DNA of 64,000 bases, from positions 682,001 to 746,000 of the forward strand of contig NZ_RHOQ01000001.1 of assembly GCF_003946605.1 (NCBI RefSeq), written 5' to 3'. Below are positions 61,873 to 64,000 of this stretch, one piece after another. The stretch comes from Companilactobacillus baiquanensis. Its GTDB lineage: Bacteria > Bacillota > Bacilli > Lactobacillales > Lactobacillaceae. The notes under the pieces are model-generated. The model did not search any database. It saw only the letters and a list, made by a program, of their open reading frames with translations, and had not been told where the DNA came from. Made by a program: the position numbers and the translations under genes. Each line of letters opens with the position of its first letter. Position 1 is the stretch's first letter.

Positions 61873-62853
61873 ATGAATACATTAACTAAGCATTTTTTAC
61901 AAGAGACTAAACAGCAAAATATCATTCAGCAAAGAGAAATTAAAAATTTGAAAAATTCTAAAAACTCACTTTGGATGAATGTATTAATCTACATTATTAT
62001 AACAATTGTTGAATATTGGCTATCAATAATTGGTCATTCACAAGCCTTGCGTGCTGATGCTTTTAATAATTTATCAGGAGTGATCTCAACCGTTATTTTA
62101 ATTATCGGAATCTTTGAAGCCACAAATATTGACGATGATGATTTTATTGGTAAACCTCTTTCAAAAAAATACGGTCGCAGTAAAAATGCATTACAATTGT
62201 CCAGATTTAGATTGGAAACTATATTCACTTTAATAACTAGTTTTGTCATCGTTATAATTGCGCTACAAATTATTTTCCAAAGCAGTGTCAGTTTATTTCA
62301 TATAAATGGTAAAGAGATACCGAATCTAACCTCTGCTGTTGGTGCGGCAATCGCAACCTTAATGATGCTGATCGTCTGATTTTTGAATCGTCATAACGGC
62401 AAGAAGTATAACAGCACTTCTCTTTTAGCAGCTTCAAAAGATAGCCTTGGCGATGTTGTTACTAGTTTAGGAACAATGATAACCGTTTTGCTATCATATT
62501 TTCTAAAATTACCTTGGATCGATAGCGTGGTTAGTATCGCCATTGGCCTATTTATTCTTTGGTCAGGATTAACAATATTTCAAGAATGTACTTTGAATTT
62601 AGCTGACTATGTTGACCCTACTTTAGAGCACAATATGACAGAAGAGATTTCTAAAATAAAGGGTGTCAATAAAGTTTCTGATCTACGTAGCCGTTACAAT
62701 GGAAATATTTTTATCGTTGATATCTTTATTATGGTTGATCCAAATAAAACCGCTCTGGAACTATATAGTTTAGATGAAAAAATTGAAAATAAACTACAAA
62801 AGAAATTTAATGTTTTTGATACAACAATCACCGTAATCCCAGACTCTAATTAA
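61873..62853 (+). pseudogene. CDF-family cation efflux transporter interrupted by an in-frame TGA
   Basis: The frame from ATG 61873 encodes 168 residues, meets TGA at 62377-62379 and continues in frame to 62853, 326 codons in all. N-terminal part: membrane segments with GHSQALRADAFNNLSGVIST (CDF signature, metal-binding Asp). After the stop: NRHNGKKYNSTSLLAASKDSLGD with the second metal site, then a cytoplasmic domain with DLRSRYNGNIFIVDIFIMVD. At the stop, LMMLIV-stop-FLNRHN suggests TGG (Trp) to TGA. If not read through, both halves are non-functional. Overlaps the glycerate kinase gene by 4 nt at its end. Confidence 0.85.
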
Positions 62854-63974
62854 ATAATAAAAGCTTTATACGCTGTGTAACCAACATCTTCTAGCAATTT
62901 GGGTGTGGATTCGATTGCTTCTGATAACGACATCGGGCTAGTGGTGGTAGATAAGACCAGATTGATCCCACTTTTATAGACATCTTCTATATTTGATCCG
63001 ATACTACCAGCAACTGCGATTACTGGTAAATTGAATTTTTTAGCCAATTTGGCAACTCCAATTGGAACTTTTCCCATCAAAGATTGCCCATCGATTTGAC
63101 CTTCTCCAGTTATGACTAAATCAACTTTTTTCATTGGTTGATTTAAATGGATTATATTCATGATCGTATCAATTCCCGATTCAATTTTGGCGTTGCAAAA
63201 TGACATTAGTCCGAATCCTATTCCACCAGCGGCGCCTGCACCAGGAACTTTGGAGAAATCATGTCCTAAAAATTTTGATGTTTTATCTGCTAAATTTGCC
63301 AAATTTCTATCTAATAATTTAACTTGTTCAACGCTTGCACCCTTTTGAGGTCCAAAAATAAAACTGGCACCATTTTTACCTATTAAGGGATTTTTTACAT
63401 CAGATAAAGCTACAATTTCAACTTTATTTAACCTTTTATCTAGATTAGAATCATCAATTTTAATTAATTTATCCAAACTACCGCCACCAAAAGGTAATTC
63501 TTGTTCAAATTTGTCTAAAAATTTCATCCCAAGAGCTTGCGCCATGCCTAATCCGCCATCATTAGTGGCACTACCGCCTAAGCCAATATATATTTTGTTA
63601 ACACCCGCATCTAAGGCTAATTTAATGAGTTCTCCTACACCATATGTGGTTGTTTTTAAGGGATTTAATCTGTCACTTATTAACGTGATTCCACTAGTTT
63701 CAGCTACTTCAATAATTGCAGTTTTATTTTCAACTATCCCCCAATTAGCGGAAACTTTTTCTCCCAGTGGACCAGTAACTGTGGATTTTATAAATTTACC
63801 CTTTAATGCGTCAGTAATACTTAAAACAGTCCCTTCACCACCGTCAGCAACTCCATATTTATAGACTTTTGCTAAGGGATCAGCTTTTTTAATACCTTTT
63901 TCTAAATAATTTCCAACTTCCAATGAAGTCGCACTACCTTTAAAAGAATCAGATGCAATTAAGACTTTGGTCAT
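62850..63974 (-). CDS. Glycerate 2-kinase (GlxK/GarK family)
   Basis: 374 residues. ATP-dependent kinase that phosphorylates D-glycerate into glycolysis. Seen: IASDSFKGSATSLEVGNYLE, ADGGEGTVLSITDALKGK, IGLGGSATNDGGLGMAQALG, FGPQKGASVEQV, PGAGAAGGIGFGLMSFC and ITGEGQIDGQSLMGKVPIGV. Length is standard. ATG follows AAGGGGAA. Convergent with the CDF gene. Confidence 0.94.
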   Translation of the reverse strand: MTKVLIASDSFKGSATSLEVGNYLEKGIKKADPLAKVYKYGVADGGEGTVLSITDALKGKFIKSTVTGPLGEKVSANWGIVENKTAIIEVAETSGITLISDRLNPLKTTTYGVGELIKLALDAGVNKIYIGLGGSATNDGGLGMAQALGMKFLDKFEQELPFGGGSLDKLIKIDDSNLDKRLNKVEIVALSDVKNPLIGKNGASFIFGPQKGASVEQVKLLDRNLANLADKTSKFLGHDFSKVPGAGAAGGIGFGLMSFCNAKIESGIDTIMNIIHLNQPMKKVDLVITGEGQIDGQSLMGKVPIGVAKLAKKFNLPVIAVAGSIGSNIEDVYKSGINLVLSTTTSPMSLSEAIESTPKLLEDVGYTAYKAFII

Positions 63975-64000
63975 AAAATTCCCCTTCTATGTAAATTCTT

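Noticed and set aside
62383..62853. An independent gene starting at the TTG 62383
   Set aside because: No ribosome site; it is the in-frame continuation of the CDF gene after a TGA.

Overview
The window is low-GC Gram-positive DNA that reads as Lactobacillaceae. Supporting signs are SLAP (S-layer-associated) cell-wall repeats, ClpL, an LtaS-type lipoteichoic acid synthase, two T-box leaders, a UbiX/UbiD gallate-decarboxylase-type locus, an orphan class IIa bacteriocin immunity gene and a tmRNA tag ending in YALAA. A Companilactobacillus-like species is my guess at genus level, but this is not proven. There are no rRNA or tRNA genes and no CRISPR array.

Layout. 1-5225: a truncated NCS2 purine permease, a PepD dipeptidase, and a minus-strand unit of a small HTH regulator, clpL and a 42-residue ORF. 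5363-12878: a lipase-like protein, an SLAP surface protein, an NRAMP Mn transporter with a TetR gene, pgi and a VanZ-like protein. 12994-22841: an LTA synthase, a methionine-type T-box permease, a two-component system, a HAD phosphatase, an MDR reductase, a secreted RlpA-like protein and an FMN reductase. 23055-31563: a small HTH protein, a domain-inverted GH3 beta-glucosidase, a LysR/NAD(P)H-binding divergent pair, a MerR-like gene with two aldo-keto reductases, and coaBC. 31620-40803: lpdC-lpdB-lpdD with a LysR gene broken by one nonsense codon, an MMPL exporter with a divergent TetR gene, an orphan immunity gene, and a DUF4097-like/PspC/PspC unit under a promoter built inside a palindrome. 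40915-44715: a methionine T-box with metQ-metQ-metN-metI. 44968-46461: a LysM/RlpA-like secreted protein and a YitT protein.

46516-57854 is a 14-gene, one-strand, tightly packed operon. It resembles the E. coli ydjXYZ-ynjBCDE set: a two-domain exported rhodanese, an exported YdjY-like CxxCxxxC protein, two TVP38/TMEM64 proteins, and an ABC importer. Joined to it are two TIGR04282/TIGR04283-type glycosyltransferases, an APH-like protein, a nucleoside-hydrolase-like protein, a membrane protein and a second rhodanese. It reads as one uncharacterised uptake and modification pathway.

58297-60250 holds ssrA (tmRNA). After it comes an accessory patch with short direct repeats, two tandem type I toxin-antitoxin units whose untranslated regions are almost identical while the toxin peptides differ, and a small MITE-like insertion. 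The window ends with an MFS exporter behind a terminator-like leader, a cation-efflux gene split by an in-frame TGA, and a glycerate kinase.
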